Counted from the first letter of the stretch, positions 8,531-17,442 are shown. The stretch is DNA of 37,061 nt from Sphingomonas asaccharolytica NBRC 15499 (GCF_001598355.1 NZ_BCYU01000047.1:1-37061); one strand, 5' to 3'. Program-made: numbers and translations. The notes: generated by a model not told the origin, from the letters alone.

Positions 8531-8635
8531 GTCACCCCGGCCTTGTGCCGGGGTCCGCCGGGCGGCAGGCGAGGAGGCAGAGGCTCCATCGAATCGCCAG
8601 CGGCACCGCGGATCCCGGCACAAGGCCGGGATGAC
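8531..8635. repeat. Family B palindromic repeat between proS and the thioesterase gene
   Basis: The left arm GTCACCCCGGCCTTGTGCCG (8531-8550) and its continuation are matched by an inverted right arm, GGATCCCGGCACAAGGCCGG (8610-8629) onward to GATGAC. About 50 bases of unique sequence separate them. Each arm holds the palindromic core CCCGGCnnnnTGCCGGG. A degraded half-copy (CACCCCGCCTTGTGCC) occurs at about 10210-10226 next to the proS start. The outer GTCA(C/T)CCC...GATGAC ends are like those of family A, suggesting a shared mobilisation mechanism. Confidence 0.75.
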
Positions 8636-8640
8636 GTTTG

Positions 8641-10176
8641 TTAATAGGCCCGGGCGATCAACACCCGCTCGACCGCCGGGGTGCCGGTGAAGATGCACGG
8701 GCCATCAGCCGGGTCGCTATCGCGCGGCGTGTTGCGCAGGGTCAGCTTGAGCGCCTTCAACTGCGCCTCGACCTTGTCGAGGTCGGCGCCGCTCGGCTTC
8801 GACCATTGCGCCAACACCCAGCCGGGCTTCTCGACGCTATCTGCGAAGAATGCCTTGAGGCCATCCATGTCGGTAACGTCGGTCGCGATATTGCCATCCA
8901 ACCGCAGCTTCGCCTGGGTGTAGAGACCGCGCTGAATCTCGGTCAGCATGGCGGCGGCCTGTGTCACGCAATCATTCTTCGTCACAACCGCGCTGTCGAG
9001 CTTGCCGTCCTCGCGATAGAGCGCGTCGCGACGGATCAGCGAGACGTTGCCGCCCGCCATGTCGCGCCCGCCGACCTCGATCACGATCGGCGCGCCTTTC
9101 TTGATCCAGTTCCAGCGCTTGGTCGTCGACTTGGTCGCCTTGAGGTCGAGCAGCACGCGCAGCGGCTCGCCGAACGCGCTCTGCTTGACGAGCTCGTCGC
9201 GGATGCCCTGGCAATAATCGATCAGCGCGGCGTCTTCGTCAGTGTCGCGCAGCATCGGCACGATCACGATCTGCCACGGCGCGACCTGCGGCGGCACGCG
9301 CAGGCCGTCGTCGTCGCCATGCGTCATGATCAGGCCGCCGACCATGCGCGTCGACATGCCCCAGCTGATCGTGTTGGCCGGCTCGAACTGCCCTTCGGCG
9401 TTCTGGAAGCGGATGTTCTGCGCCTCGGCGAAATGCGTGCCGAGAAAGTGGCTGGTGCCCGCCTGGAGCGCCTTGCCGTCCTGCATCATCGCCTCGATCG
9501 ACCAGGTCTCGACCGCGCCGGGGAAACGCTCGTTCTCCGGCTTCTCGCCGGCGATCACCGGCATCGCGACGCATTCCTCGGCGAACGAGCGATAGAGTTC
9601 GAGCGCTTTGGCCGTCTCCGCTTTCGCCCGCTCGGCCGAGGCATAAGCGGCATGGCCTTCCTGCCACAGGAATTCCGACGTGCGCAGGAACATGCGCGTG
9701 CGCATTTCCCAGCGGACGACATTGGCCCATTGGTTGATCTGCACCGGCAGATCGCGCCACGACTGGATCCAGCGCGCAAAGGCAGCGCCGATCACCGTTT
9801 CCGAGGTCGGCCGGACGATCAGCGGCTCTTCGAGCTTGGCGGCGGGATCGGGCACCAGCCCGCCCTTGCCGTCGGGGATCAGGCGATGATGCGTGACGAC
9901 CGCCATTTCCTTGGCGAAGCCTTCGACATGCTCCGCTTCCTTCTCGAAATAGGAAAGGGGGATGAACAGCGGGAAATAGGTGTTGTCATAGCCGAGCGCG
10001 CGAATGCGGTCGTCGATCAACCGCTGCATGCGCTCCCAGATGCCATAGCCCCATGGCCGCATGACCATGCATCCGCGAACCCCGCTCTCCTCGGCCATGT
10101 CGGCCTCGGCAATGACGGTCTGGTACCATTCCGCGAAGTTCTCGGCGCGGGTGACGGATAAAGCGTGCTTGATCAT
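8641..10176 (-). CDS. proS: Prolyl-tRNA synthetase, archaeal/eukaryotic-like type
   Basis: ProRS charges tRNA-Pro with proline. The 511-residue class II synthetase has the motif 1 region (ESGVRGCMVMRPWGYGIWE), motif 2 (INQWANVVRWEMRTRMFLRTSEFLWQEGH across about residues 147-175) and motif 3 (GLIMTHGDDDGLRVPP). The anticodon-binding domain follows, and the protein ends in a terminal Tyr (RAY). The layout, the RxxFLRTxEFLWQEGH block and the terminal Tyr are those of the archaeal/eukaryotic-like ProRS, not the Escherichia coli type; there is no inserted editing domain between motifs 2 and 3. No clear Shine-Dalgarno precedes the ATG at 10176, where a GCGGGCG/CGCCCGC hairpin is found instead. A long antisense open frame spans the whole gene and is a composition artefact. 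Confidence 0.95.
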   Translation of the reverse strand: MIKHALSVTRAENFAEWYQTVIAEADMAEESGVRGCMVMRPWGYGIWERMQRLIDDRIRALGYDNTYFPLFIPLSYFEKEAEHVEGFAKEMAVVTHHRLIPDGKGGLVPDPAAKLEEPLIVRPTSETVIGAAFARWIQSWRDLPVQINQWANVVRWEMRTRMFLRTSEFLWQEGHAAYASAERAKAETAKALELYRSFAEECVAMPVIAGEKPENERFPGAVETWSIEAMMQDGKALQAGTSHFLGTHFAEAQNIRFQNAEGQFEPANTISWGMSTRMVGGLIMTHGDDDGLRVPPQVAPWQIVIVPMLRDTDEDAALIDYCQGIRDELVKQSAFGEPLRVLLDLKATKSTTKRWNWIKKGAPIVIEVGGRDMAGGNVSLIRRDALYREDGKLDSAVVTKNDCVTQAAAMLTEIQRGLYTQAKLRLDGNIATDVTDMDGLKAFFADSVEKPGWVLAQWSKPSGADLDKVEAQLKALKLTLRNTPRDSDPADGPCIFTGTPAVERVLIARAY

Positions 10177-10254
10177 GACGCGGGCGGATAGCGCCCGCGC
10201 GCCGCCGCGTCACCCCGCCTTGTGCCGCGCCGCGGTGCGGAGCATGGCGAATTC

Positions 10255-11175
10255 ATGGGGGATACCACGCCAGTAAACGACGACCGCGTGATGCTGGGCA
10301 TCGCGATGCGGTTGCTTGCGGTGCTCCTGCTGTCCAGCCTATCCGCGCTGATCAAGGTCGCCGAGACGCGCGGGGCCAACCTCGCCGAGATCATGTTCTT
10401 TCGCCAGGGCTGCGCCGTGCCGGTGGTGCTGGCCTATATGATGGTCGCCGGTCCGGGCCTGAGCGCCGTTAGGTCGCGCGCGGTGCGCGGCCAGGTGATC
10501 CGCGCCGCGGTCGGGCTGACCGGGATGGCGTTCAACTTTGGCGCGGTCCTGCTGCTGCCACTCGCGGAGGCGACCACCCTCGCCTTCACCGTACCAATCT
10601 TCGCGACCATCCTTGGCGCACTGGTGCTCAAGGAGCCGACCGGCTGGCATCGCTGGGGCGCGGTGGCGGCAGGCTTTGCGGGCGTGCTGATCGTCACCCA
10701 GCCCGGTAGCGGGCATTTTCCGATCGGTGGTGCGTTGGTCGGGCTCACCTCGTCGGTGTTCGTTGCCTTGGTCGCGATCCAGCTGCGTCAGATCGGCAAG
10801 GTCGATGCGCCGGTGACGACGGTCTTCTGGTTTTCGTCGCTGTCGATGGTGCCGATGACGCTGATCTATCCATTCTTCGCGCACGCGCACGATACGACGA
10901 CTTTCGCGGTGTTGATCGCGATGGGGCTGGTCGGCGGACTGGGCCAAATCGCGTTCACCGCCGCGCTCAAATATGCGCCGGTCTCGGCAGTGATGCCAAT
11001 GGATTATTCCAGCCTGATCTGGGCGACCCTCTATGGCTGGGTGCTGTTCGACATGCTGCCGACGCCCTGGACCTGGGTCGGTGCGCCGGTGATCGTCGCC
11101 AGCGGTCTCTACATTGTCTGGCGCGAGCACCGCGTCTCGCGCCATCCCCAGGTCAGCGAGGCGATCGCGGATTAG
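10255..11175 (+). CDS. DMT-superfamily (EamA) transporter
   Basis: The 306-residue integral membrane protein has about ten hydrophobic helices in two EamA repeats. The first repeat includes LLAVLLLSSLSALIKVAETRG, AEIMFFRQG, and then LAFTVPIFATILGALVLKEP followed by HRWGAVAAGFAGVLIV, the classic EamA end. The second repeat ends with SLIWATLYGWVLFDMLPTPWTWVGAPVIVASGLYIVWRE. Such proteins export or import small metabolites, often amino acids, nucleotides or drugs; the substrate is not readable. I chose ATG 10255 (MGDTTPVNDD); alternatives are a GTG at 10222 and an ATG at 10291. It is divergent from proS, and its stop overlaps that of the convergent CcdC-like gene by three bases. Confidence 0.88.
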   Translation: MGDTTPVNDDRVMLGIAMRLLAVLLLSSLSALIKVAETRGANLAEIMFFRQGCAVPVVLAYMMVAGPGLSAVRSRAVRGQVIRAAVGLTGMAFNFGAVLLLPLAEATTLAFTVPIFATILGALVLKEPTGWHRWGAVAAGFAGVLIVTQPGSGHFPIGGALVGLTSSVFVALVAIQLRQIGKVDAPVTTVFWFSSLSMVPMTLIYPFFAHAHDTTTFAVLIAMGLVGGLGQIAFTAALKYAPVSAVMPMDYSSLIWATLYGWVLFDMLPTPWTWVGAPVIVASGLYIVWREHRVSRHPQVSEAIAD

Positions 11176-11687
11176 GCGCGGGCGCCTCGTGCCTCGTCCA
11201 ACAATCGGCGGGCACGCAAGAACATTTCCACCCGCGTCGCCGTGAACATGCCCAGCGCGAGAGCCAGCGCCGCGTCGGTCACCAGCATGACGTCGAAGCC
11301 CATCGCCCGGCCTTCGCCTTGCGCCGCCAATTTGATCAGCACGATCGCCATCAGGAACAGGATCGCCCAAGGCGACCCCTTCTGATTGAGCGCGTGCGTG
11401 GTCGGGTCGACATGAATTTGCATCAGCCGCCCGCGTTGCCAACCGACGGCAGCACCCACGATCAACGCCATGATGGATGCACCCCAGGCGATCGGCGTCG
11501 GCGGCTTGGCGATGAAATTGGCGGCGACGATTGCCAAATAGATTGCGGGCACGACCCACAAAGTCTCGAGCTTCAGCGGCCTCATCTGCGACATCCGCCG
11601 TGCGCGGAGCGCGAAGATCACGACGAAGACCGCGATCGGAAGCAGATATTGCAGGATTCCATTGGGTTGAACGACCTGACCGTGCAT
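11172..11687 (-). CDS. CcdC-like / DUF1453-type integral membrane protein
   Basis: The 171-residue protein has about five predicted membrane helices: LQYLLPIAVFVVIFALRARRM, LWVVPAIYLAIVAANF, WGASIMALIVGAAVGW, PWAILFLMAIVLIKLAA and VTDAALALALGMFTATRVEMF. The RARRMSQMRPLKLE loop after helix 1 and the GWQRGRLMQIHVD segment resemble the CcdC/DUF1453 family, whose members have no firmly established function (Bacillus CcdC is near cytochrome c biogenesis genes). No cytochrome genes occur here. The ATG at 11687 follows a GGGGG stretch. It is convergent with the transporter gene, and the two stop codons overlap. Confidence 0.7.
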   Translation of the reverse strand: MHGQVVQPNGILQYLLPIAVFVVIFALRARRMSQMRPLKLETLWVVPAIYLAIVAANFIAKPPTPIAWGASIMALIVGAAVGWQRGRLMQIHVDPTTHALNQKGSPWAILFLMAIVLIKLAAQGEGRAMGFDVMLVTDAALALALGMFTATRVEMFLRARRLLDEARGARA

Positions 11688-11764
11688 CGCGGACCCCCAG
11701 TTAAGGACGCGCGCGTCTTAGCAGGGCAAATCACCACGAAGCCAGCGCTATTCGGTCGTCATCG

Positions 11765-11809
11765 CCGTCGTCCGATCGGCCCGCACGACGGCGGCCGATG
11801 GGACGACGG
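11765..11809 (-). terminator. Strong stem-loop after gcvPB
   Basis: Eight bases beyond the gcvPB stop codon is a 9-bp stem (CCGTCGTCC / GGACGACGG), one mismatch, a further 7-bp stem (ATCGGCC / GGCCGAT) and an 11-base loop. It is the natural transcript end of the gcv operon. No U-tract follows, so it may act as a 3'-end stabiliser or a Rho-linked end rather than a classical intrinsic terminator. Confidence 0.5.
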
Positions 11810-11816
11810 TCCAGTC

Positions 11817-13391
11817 TTATTCCGCAGCTTGCGCCAGTTCCGGGTCCTTCCACACCAGCACCGGCTTGCGCGCGGCGAGCGTCTCGTCGAGCCGGCGGCG
11901 CGGGGCGAAATGCGGCGCCGAGCGCAAAGATTCGTCACCAGCCTTGGCGCGTTCCGCCACCGAGCGCAGCGCCCCGATGAACTGATCGAGCGCTGCCTTC
12001 GATTCGGTCTCGGTCGGTTCGACCAGCATCGCGCCATGGACGACGAGCGGGAAGTACATCGTCATCGGATGATAGCCTTCGTCGATCAGCCCCTTGGCGA
12101 TGTCGATCGTCGAGAAGCCCTCGGGCAGCCCGTCGTCGGAGAAGATCGCCTCGTGCATGCACGGCCCCGAGGCCGCGAACGGCGCGTCGAGCGTGTCTTC
12201 CAGGCTGCGCAGGATGTAATTGGCGTTGAGCACCGAATCCTCGGCGACCTGGCGCAGGCCGTCGGCGCCGTGGCTGAGGATATAGGTCAACGCGCGGGTG
12301 AACATGCCCATCTGGCCATTGAACGCGCACATCCGTCCGAAGCTGTGCGGATGGCGGTCGCCGACGGTTTCTTCCTCAACCAGCGTGATGTGCCCGTCCG
12401 GATGGCGCTCGGTGAACGGCAAGGGACCGTAAGGCGACAATGCCTCTGACAGCACCACCGGTCCGGACCCCGGCCCGCCACCGCCATGCGGGGTCGAGAA
12501 GGTCTTGTGCAGGTTGATGTGCATCGCATCGATGCCGAGGTCACCCGGACGAACCCGCCCGACGATCGCGTTGAAGTTCGCGCCGTCGCAATAGACGAAC
12601 CCGCCCGCCGCATGAACCGCGTCGGAGATGGTCTTCATCTCGCGCTCGAACAGGCCGCAGGTATTGGGGTTGGTGATCATCACGCCGGCGACATCGGGCC
12701 CAAGCCGCGCCTTGAGCGCCTCGACATCGACGCGGCCTTCGGCGGTCGCCGGAATATCCTCGACGGTGTAGCCGGCGAACGCGGCGGTCGCCGGATTGGT
12801 GCCGTGCGCCGATTCGGGAACCAGGATGACGTTGCGGTGGCCCTCGCCCTTCGCTTCGAGCGCGGCCTTGATGCACAGGATGCCGCACAATTCGCCATGC
12901 GCGCCGGCCTTGGGAGTCATCGCGACCCCGTGCATGCCGGTAAGCTCGATCAGCCATACCGCGAGTTCGTTGATCACGCCGAGCGCCCCTTGCACGGTAT
13001 CGACCGGCTGGAGCGGGTGGACGTCGGCGAAGCCGGGCAGCCGCGCCATCTTCTCGTTCAAACGCGGATTGTGCTTCATCGTGCACGATCCGAGCGGAAA
13101 CAGGCCGAGATCGATCGCGTAATTCTGGCGACTGAGGCGGGTGTAGTGCCGCACCGCTTCAGGCTCGGACAGGCCTGGAAGGCCGATCGGCGCGTTGCGC
13201 TCAAGTCCGCCCAGCCGCGAGGCGACCTTGGCCGGCTCAGCGACTTCGACACCGGTCGTCTCGGTCGAGCCGATCTCGAAGATCAATGCCTCTTCGAGCA
13301 TCAGCGCGCGGTTGCCGGTGAACGTCGCGTCGCTCGCACGGCGCTCGGGCGTCATTTCGGGGCGCCAGCCGCTCTGATTGATGTTGCTCAT
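11817..13391 (-). CDS. gcvPB: Glycine dehydrogenase (decarboxylating) subunit 2, P-protein beta half
   Basis: This is half of the split P-protein of the glycine cleavage system; it binds pyridoxal phosphate and decarboxylates glycine, passing the aminomethyl group to lipoylated GcvH. The 524-residue product has the PLP lysine in [18 protein letters not shown] (Lys296), preceded by [13 protein letters not shown], and early segments [21 protein letters not shown] and [10 protein letters not shown]. The gene starts on an ATGA overlap with gcvPA, fitting a heterodimer made in equal amounts. The start at 13391 gives [11 protein letters not shown] and agrees with the family. It is the last gene of the operon and is followed by a strong stem-loop. 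Confidence 0.97.
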   Translation of the reverse strand: MSNINQSGWRPEMTPERRASDATFTGNRALMLEEALIFEIGSTETTGVEVAEPAKVASRLGGLERNAPIGLPGLSEPEAVRHYTRLSRQNYAIDLGLFPLGSCTMKHNPRLNEKMARLPGFADVHPLQPVDTVQGALGVINELAVWLIELTGMHGVAMTPKAGAHGELCGILCIKAALEAKGEGHRNVILVPESAHGTNPATAAFAGYTVEDIPATAEGRVDVEALKARLGPDVAGVMITNPNTCGLFEREMKTISDAVHAAGGFVYCDGANFNAIVGRVRPGDLGIDAMHINLHKTFSTPHGGGGPGSGPVVLSEALSPYGPLPFTERHPDGHITLVEEETVGDRHPHSFGRMCAFNGQMGMFTRALTYILSHGADGLRQVAEDSVLNANYILRSLEDTLDAPFAASGPCMHEAIFSDDGLPEGFSTIDIAKGLIDEGYHPMTMYFPLVVHGAMLVEPTETESKAALDQFIGALRSVAERAKAGDESLRSAPHFAPRRRLDETLAARKPVLVWKDPELAQAAE

Positions 13392-14746
13392 GCCAGCGCC
13401 TCCTCAAGCGCGGAGGCAAAGGTCTCGACGTCCTCCATGGTGGTGGTTTCGGTGACCGCAACGACCAGCCCGTTGGCGAGGTCGGCGGCGTCCGGGTAAA
13501 GCCGCCCGAGCGACACGCCGGCGAGAATACCGTTGTCGGCCAGCGTGCGAACGATCGGTCGCGCTTCCTTCGACAGTTTCAGCGTGAATTCGTTGAAGAA
13601 GCTGTCATTGACCAGTTCGACCCCCGGTACCTTGGCCAGCCGCTCGGCGGCGGCGACCGCGCCGGCATGGTTGGTCGCGGCGAGCGCGCGCAGCCCCGCC
13701 TCGCCGAGTAAGGTCATGTGGATCGAGAAAGCGAGCGCGCACAGGCCGCTGTTGGTGCAGATGTTCGAGGTCGCCTTTTCGCGGCGGATATGCTGCTCGC
13801 GGGTGGACAAGGTCAGCACGAACCCGCGCTTGCCCTCGGCATCGACGGTCTCGCCGCAGAAGCGGCCCGGCATCTGGCGGATATACTTATCCTTGCAGCC
13901 CATCAGGCCGACATAGGGACCGCCGAACTGCAGCCCGACCCCGATCGACTGGCCTTCGCCGACGACGATATCGGCATCCATCTCACCCGGCGACTTGAGC
14001 GCGCCGAGCGCGACTGGCTCGGTCACCACCGCGACCAGCAATGCCTTCTTGGCGTGGCAGGCGTCGGCCAGCGGCCGCAGGTCGGCGGTGCGGCCGAGGA
14101 TGTCGGGATATTGCACCACGACGCACGACGTATCGTCGTCGATCGCCGCGATCAGGCTGTCGATATCGGTGTCTGCGGACAAAGTCGGCAGCGCGGTTTC
14201 GAGGTGATCGCCGGTATATTTGGCCATCGTCTTGGCGACCGAGACGTAATGCGGGTGGAGCCCGCCCGACAGGATCGCCTTGCCGCGCTTGGTGACGCGC
14301 CGCGCCATGCCGATCGCTTCCCAGCACGCGGTCGAGCCGTCGTACATAGAGGCATTGGCGACATCGGTCCCGAGCAGGCGCGCGACTTGCGTCTGGAACT
14401 CGAACAGCATCTGCAGCGTGCCCTGCGCGATCTCGGGCTGGTAGGGCGTATAGGCGGTCAGGAACTCGCCGCGCTGGATCAGATGATCGACTGATGCCGG
14501 CACGTGATGGCGATACGCCCCACAGCCGAGGAAGAACGGCGCGTCACCCGCGGCCAGATTCTTCTTCGCCAGCTTCGTCATGTGGCGTTCGACCGCGAGT
14601 TCCGAGGCATGCATCGGCAGATCGCGGATCGGCCCGTCGAGCTGGGCGATCGCGGGCACGTCGACGAACAGATCGTCGATCGTCTTGGCGCCGATCGTCG
14701 CGAGCATCGCCTCGCGGTCGGGCTGGGTCAGGGGCAGGTAGCGCAA
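13388..14746 (-). CDS. gcvPA: Glycine dehydrogenase (decarboxylating) subunit 1, P-protein alpha half
   Basis: This is the N-terminal-half homologue of glycine decarboxylase; it pairs with GcvPB to form the active P-protein. The 452-residue protein starts [19 protein letters not shown] and carries typical segments: [54 protein letters not shown] and [22 protein letters not shown]. The Lys seen in the second subunit is absent here, as expected. Upstream lies gcvH, separated by 101 bases that hold a family C palindromic repeat. The spacing is large for an otherwise tightly overlapping operon and may lower or tune translation of the P-protein genes relative to gcvT and gcvH. Confidence 0.97.
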   Translation of the reverse strand: MRYLPLTQPDREAMLATIGAKTIDDLFVDVPAIAQLDGPIRDLPMHASELAVERHMTKLAKKNLAAGDAPFFLGCGAYRHHVPASVDHLIQRGEFLTAYTPYQPEIAQGTLQMLFEFQTQVARLLGTDVANASMYDGSTACWEAIGMARRVTKRGKAILSGGLHPHYVSVAKTMAKYTGDHLETALPTLSADTDIDSLIAAIDDDTSCVVVQYPDILGRTADLRPLADACHAKKALLVAVVTEPVALGALKSPGEMDADIVVGEGQSIGVGLQFGGPYVGLMGCKDKYIRQMPGRFCGETVDAEGKRGFVLTLSTREQHIRREKATSNICTNSGLCALAFSIHMTLLGEAGLRALAATNHAGAVAAAERLAKVPGVELVNDSFFNEFTLKLSKEARPIVRTLADNGILAGVSLGRLYPDAADLANGLVVAVTETTTMEDVETFASALEEALA

Positions 14747-14757
14747 TTCAGTTTCCC

Positions 14758-14840
14758 GTCGCCCTGGCGGAGGCCGGGGCCGCTAGGTTTTGGTCGGCGC
14801 GCTCCATCACGAAGCGGCCCCGGCCTCCGCCGGGGCGACG
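14758..14840. repeat. Family C palindromic repeat between gcvH and gcvPA
   Basis: The 28-base arms at about 14758-14785 and 14813-14840 (cores CGTCGCCCTGGCGGAGGCCG and CGGCCTCCGCCGGGGCGACG) are inverted copies with one clear mismatch, separated by about 27 bases. It fills nearly all of the gcvH-gcvPA gap and would form a very stable stem-loop in the operon mRNA. The core differs from families A and B, but the nested-palindrome design is the same. Confidence 0.8.
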
Positions 14841-14847
14841 CCTGAAA

Positions 14848-15216
14848 TTACAATTTCGCGACGAACGCCTCGTATTTGGCTTCGTCCATCAGGTCCTTGA
14901 GCTCGTCCGGGTCGCTCAGGGTCAGCTTGAAGAACCAGCCCTCGCCATCGGCGTCCTCGTTGACCAGGCCGGGATTGTCGGCGAGGTCGGCATTACCTTC
15001 GATCACCGTGCCGGAGACGGGCGAATAGACGTCCGACGCGGCCTTGACCGATTCGACCACCGCGGCTTCGTCGCCCTTGGTGACGGTCTTGCCCTCTTCG
15101 GGAACGTCGACGAACACGATGTCGCCGAGCTGGCCCTGGGCATAATCGGTGATGCCGACCGTGCCGATGTCGCCGTCGACATCGACCCATTCATGATCTT
15201 CGGTGAAGTAGCGCAT
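14848..15216 (-). CDS. gcvH: Glycine cleavage system H protein
   Basis: GcvH is the lipoyl carrier that shuttles the aminomethyl group between the P-, T- and L-proteins. The 122-residue product has normal length and the conserved lipoylation site [15 protein letters not shown], with the modified lysine at residue 58. The N-terminal [14 protein letters not shown] and the [11 protein letters not shown] segment are also typical. Its ATG overlaps the gcvT stop by one base (TAATG), indicating translational coupling. The lipoamide dehydrogenase (L-protein) gene is not in this window; it is usually shared with 2-oxoacid dehydrogenases. Confidence 0.97.
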   Translation of the reverse strand: MRYFTEDHEWVDVDGDIGTVGITDYAQGQLGDIVFVDVPEEGKTVTKGDEAAVVESVKAASDVYSPVSGTVIEGNADLADNPGLVNEDADGEGWFFKLTLSDPDELKDLMDEAKYEAFVAKL

Positions 15217-16352
15217 TACTTGCTTCCTCTGACGTAGCGGTGGGGAACGAAGGGCATCGCGGTGACGGTCGCTTCATGGACCTTGCCGCGCTGGTTGAGC
15301 TGAATTCTGGTGCCGACCTCGGCCATCGCGGCGGGCACATAGGCCATCGCGATCGGCGCGCCGAGCGTGGGAGCGAAGCCGCCCGAGGTGACCTTGCCGA
15401 CGTCCGACCCGTCGGCGTCGAGCACTGCAGCGCCTTCGCGGACCGGCTGGCGCCCCTCGACCAGCAAGCCGACGCGCTTGACCACCGGTCCCTGCTCGCG
15501 CTCGGCCAGGATGCGCGCGGCACCGGGGTAATTGGCTTCCTCGCGGCGGCGCTTGCTGGCGACCGCGAAGCCGAGCGCCGCCATCAGCGGCGTCGTCTCG
15601 GGATCGAGATCGTGGCCGTAGAGCGGCAGATCGGCTTCGAGCCTGAGCGAATCGCGCGCGCCGAGGCCAATCGGCTTCACTTCGGGTTCGGCGCACAGCA
15701 AGTCGGCAACCTTTTCCGCCGCGTCGGCCGGGATCGAGATTTCGAACCCATCCTCACCGGTATAGCCCGAGCGGCTGATATAGGCATCGACCCCGGCGAT
15801 CTCGAACCGGCCGCCTTTCATGAACACCAGAACGTCGAGCGGATAGTCGCCGGTGACGTGCCGCTTCAGCACGTCGAACGCTTTAGGCCCCTGCAACGCC
15901 AGCAGCGCGCGATCGTCGAGATGATTGATCGTGATCTCGTCGGGCAGATGCTCGCGCAGATGGGCGATATCCTCGTATTTCACCGCGCCGTTAACGACCA
16001 TGTAGATCCCGCCCGGCCAGCGGCTGAACATCAGATCGTCGAGGATGCCGCCATTCTCTGCGAGCAACAGCGAATATTTCTGCTGGCCGAGCGCCACGCC
16101 CTTCACGTCGGCGGGGATCAGCTTCTCGAGCTCGTCGTCGAGATTGTCGCCGGACAACAGCAGCTGCCCCATGTGGCTGACGTCGAACAGCCCGGCCGAG
16201 TCGCGCACCCACAGATGCTCGGCCATGATGCCTTCATACTGGACCGGCATGTGATAGCCGGCGAACGGCACCATCCGCCCGCCGCGGGCGCGATGCCAGG
16301 CATCGAGCGGGAGCGTCTGCAGTTCGATCTCGGTTTCGGCTTCGTCGCTCAC
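15216..16352 (-). CDS. gcvT: Aminomethyltransferase, T-protein of the glycine cleavage system
   Basis: GcvT transfers the methylene group from aminomethyl-lipoyl GcvH to tetrahydrofolate and releases ammonia. The 378-residue protein has the N-terminal [23 protein letters not shown] block, [13 protein letters not shown], the folate-site region [12 protein letters not shown] (about residues 183-194), and [19 protein letters not shown] with the Arg/Glu pair typical of the family. I chose the GTG at 16352 (VSDEAETEI) with a GGGAG ribosome binding site seven bases upstream; the frame runs 32 codons further, but that is riboswitch sequence and not protein-like. It is the first gene of gcvT-gcvH-gcvPA-gcvPB. 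Confidence 0.96.
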   Translation of the reverse strand: MSDEAETEIELQTLPLDAWHRARGGRMVPFAGYHMPVQYEGIMAEHLWVRDSAGLFDVSHMGQLLLSGDNLDDELEKLIPADVKGVALGQQKYSLLLAENGGILDDLMFSRWPGGIYMVVNGAVKYEDIAHLREHLPDEITINHLDDRALLALQGPKAFDVLKRHVTGDYPLDVLVFMKGGRFEIAGVDAYISRSGYTGEDGFEISIPADAAEKVADLLCAEPEVKPIGLGARDSLRLEADLPLYGHDLDPETTPLMAALGFAVASKRRREEANYPGAARILAEREQGPVVKRVGLLVEGRQPVREGAAVLDADGSDVGKVTSGGFAPTLGAPIAMAYVPAAMAEVGTRIQLNQRGKVHEATVTAMPFVPHRYVRGSK

Positions 16353-16412
16353 CCCAGGTCTCCCGATAACAGATGACGGCGCGACAACGGCCCGTGAGGA
16401 CCGATATCCGCC

Positions 16413-16618
16413 GCCCCCTCTGTCACGGAACCTGAGAGCTTTCACCACGCCTGACGGCGCGGCTTACCCCTTCGGTGGCACGGGAGCATCGCCCCCGCAC
16501 GCTTTCCAGAGCGTCGCTGTCGACAAACGCGGTCCGTTTGCCTGAGAGATTCCGGGGCGGTTGCTCCTTCGGCGGCGGACGTCTTCCTTTTGAGAAGGGT
16601 CCACGCTCTCCCGCGTCG
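16413..16618 (-). ncRNA. Tandem glycine riboswitch upstream of gcvT
   Basis: Read on the minus strand, two glycine aptamers follow one another. Aptamer 1 (about 16505-16613) contains GGGAGAG, CGCCGAAGGAGCAA, AATCTCTCAGGCAAA and CTCTGGAAAG. Aptamer 2 (about 16413-16504) contains GCCACCGAAGGGGTAAGCC, GAAAGCTCTCAGG and TGACAGAGGGGGC. These are the conserved blocks of the gcvT-type riboswitch, which usually turns on glycine cleavage when glycine is high. About 60 bases separate aptamer 2 from the gcvT start, with no obvious U-tract terminator, so control at the ribosome binding site is plausible. A possible -35 box (TTGACT, minus strand, 16659-16664) lies about 45 bases before aptamer 1, with no good -10 seen. 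Confidence 0.93.
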
Positions 16619-16695
16619 TCAGCGACTAGGGCAATGCTGTGACGCGGCGCAGCAACCGAGTCAATCGCGCGTTTTATTCGCGCTGCCGCGCGGTG

Positions 16696-16777
16696 GCGGT
16701 GCCAGCCCGCTCCCCCACCCGGCCTCCCATAGAATATCCTGATTGGGAGGCCGGGTGGGGGAGCGGGCTGGCACCGC
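16696..16777. repeat. Perfect 34-bp inverted repeat (family F)
   Basis: The left arm, 16696-16729 (starting GCGGTGCCAGCCCGCTCCCC), and the right arm, 16744-16777 (ending GAGCGGGCTGGCACCGC), are perfect reverse complements over 34 bases. The loop is 14 bases and AT-rich (TAGAATATCCTGAT). It lies nine bases beyond the stop of the lipoprotein gene at 16786 and upstream of the gcv promoter region. It can act as a transcript end, but the perfect, GC-rich arms suggest a recently inserted palindromic element. With the riboswitch it accounts for the 433-base gene-free stretch 16353-16785. Confidence 0.9.
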
Positions 16778-16785
16778 GATACGAA

Positions 16786-17442
16786 TTAACGCGTCGCGTT
16801 GTACTTCAGCTGGTCGTCGGTCAGCTGAAAACCGACCAGCGCCTCGAACGTCGCGCGCAACACGGCGTTGCGGACGTCGGGCGCGCTCAGCGGATCGACC
16901 GCGGCAGATTCCTTGCCAGCCTTGCGCTTTTCGGTGATGCGGCGCTTGACCTCATCCGACAGCGTCGCCGCCGAACGGTCGACGCTGGCGGTGGCCGATC
17001 CGTTGACGCTCGCCCGCGTCTGGCCGGCATCGAAATGAACGACGACGCGGCCGACATGCTTGGCGACGACGGCGTTGCCGCCCTGAACCACGGTTACGAA
17101 ATAGGGCAAGGCCACGTCGCGCGCGCCATCGGCGCGGGCTCGCCGCGCGAGCACGGTGAAGGTGACGTTGGTGACGACCTGAGTGCTCTCGCCGTCATTG
17201 TTGCAGGTCGAGCGAACGTCGGTCATCGCGGCGACCACGTCGATCGCGGTGGCATCGCGGCTGGTCGCGGGATCGAAGGTGGTGAGATCGCCGGTCCCCG
17301 CAGGCACGCCGACCGTCGGGCACGGCGTGCGCACCGCGGTAACGCCTGCACCCGATTCGGAAATGTCGAGCTCGCCACGGCTGGCGCAGCCGCCGAGGAC
17401 CAGCATCAGGGCGATCGGAGCGGCAAGAAAGCGGGGTGACAC
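16786..17442 (-). CDS. Predicted lipoprotein of unknown function
   Basis: The 218-residue protein starts at a GTG (VSPRFLAAPIALMLVLGGCASRG) with a lipobox LGGC, so it is probably an outer- or inner-membrane lipoprotein of the periplasm. The frame continues 35 codons upstream, but without a signal-peptide-like sequence. The mature part has segments TPCPTVGVPAGTGDLTTFDP and NVTFTVLARRARADGARDVALPYFVTVVQGG, which suggest a beta-rich fold. A C-terminal helical part (DEVKRRITEKRKAGKESAAVDPL) follows. I do not recognise a characterised family; similar lipoproteins are common as hypothetical proteins in sphingomonads. It stands alone, with a perfect inverted repeat just after its stop. Confidence 0.75.
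   Translation of the reverse strand: MSPRFLAAPIALMLVLGGCASRGELDISESGAGVTAVRTPCPTVGVPAGTGDLTTFDPATSRDATAIDVVAAMTDVRSTCNNDGESTQVVTNVTFTVLARRARADGARDVALPYFVTVVQGGNAVVAKHVGRVVVHFDAGQTRASVNGSATASVDRSAATLSDEVKRRITEKRKAGKESAAVDPLSAPDVRNAVLRATFEALVGFQLTDDQLKYNATR

Noticed and set aside
8638..10161. 507-codon open frame antisense to proS
   Set aside because: It mirrors proS over its full length; its protein lacks any recognisable motif and is rich in Arg, His, Asp and Leu, as expected for the antisense of a GC-rich gene.
12486..13499. Long open frame antisense to gcvPB
   Set aside because: Same composition artefact: Arg/His-rich and no motif, while the gcvPB reading has catalytic residues in place.
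16353..16448. 32-codon N-terminal extension of gcvT
   Set aside because: This part is the 3' section of the glycine riboswitch and is not conserved protein.
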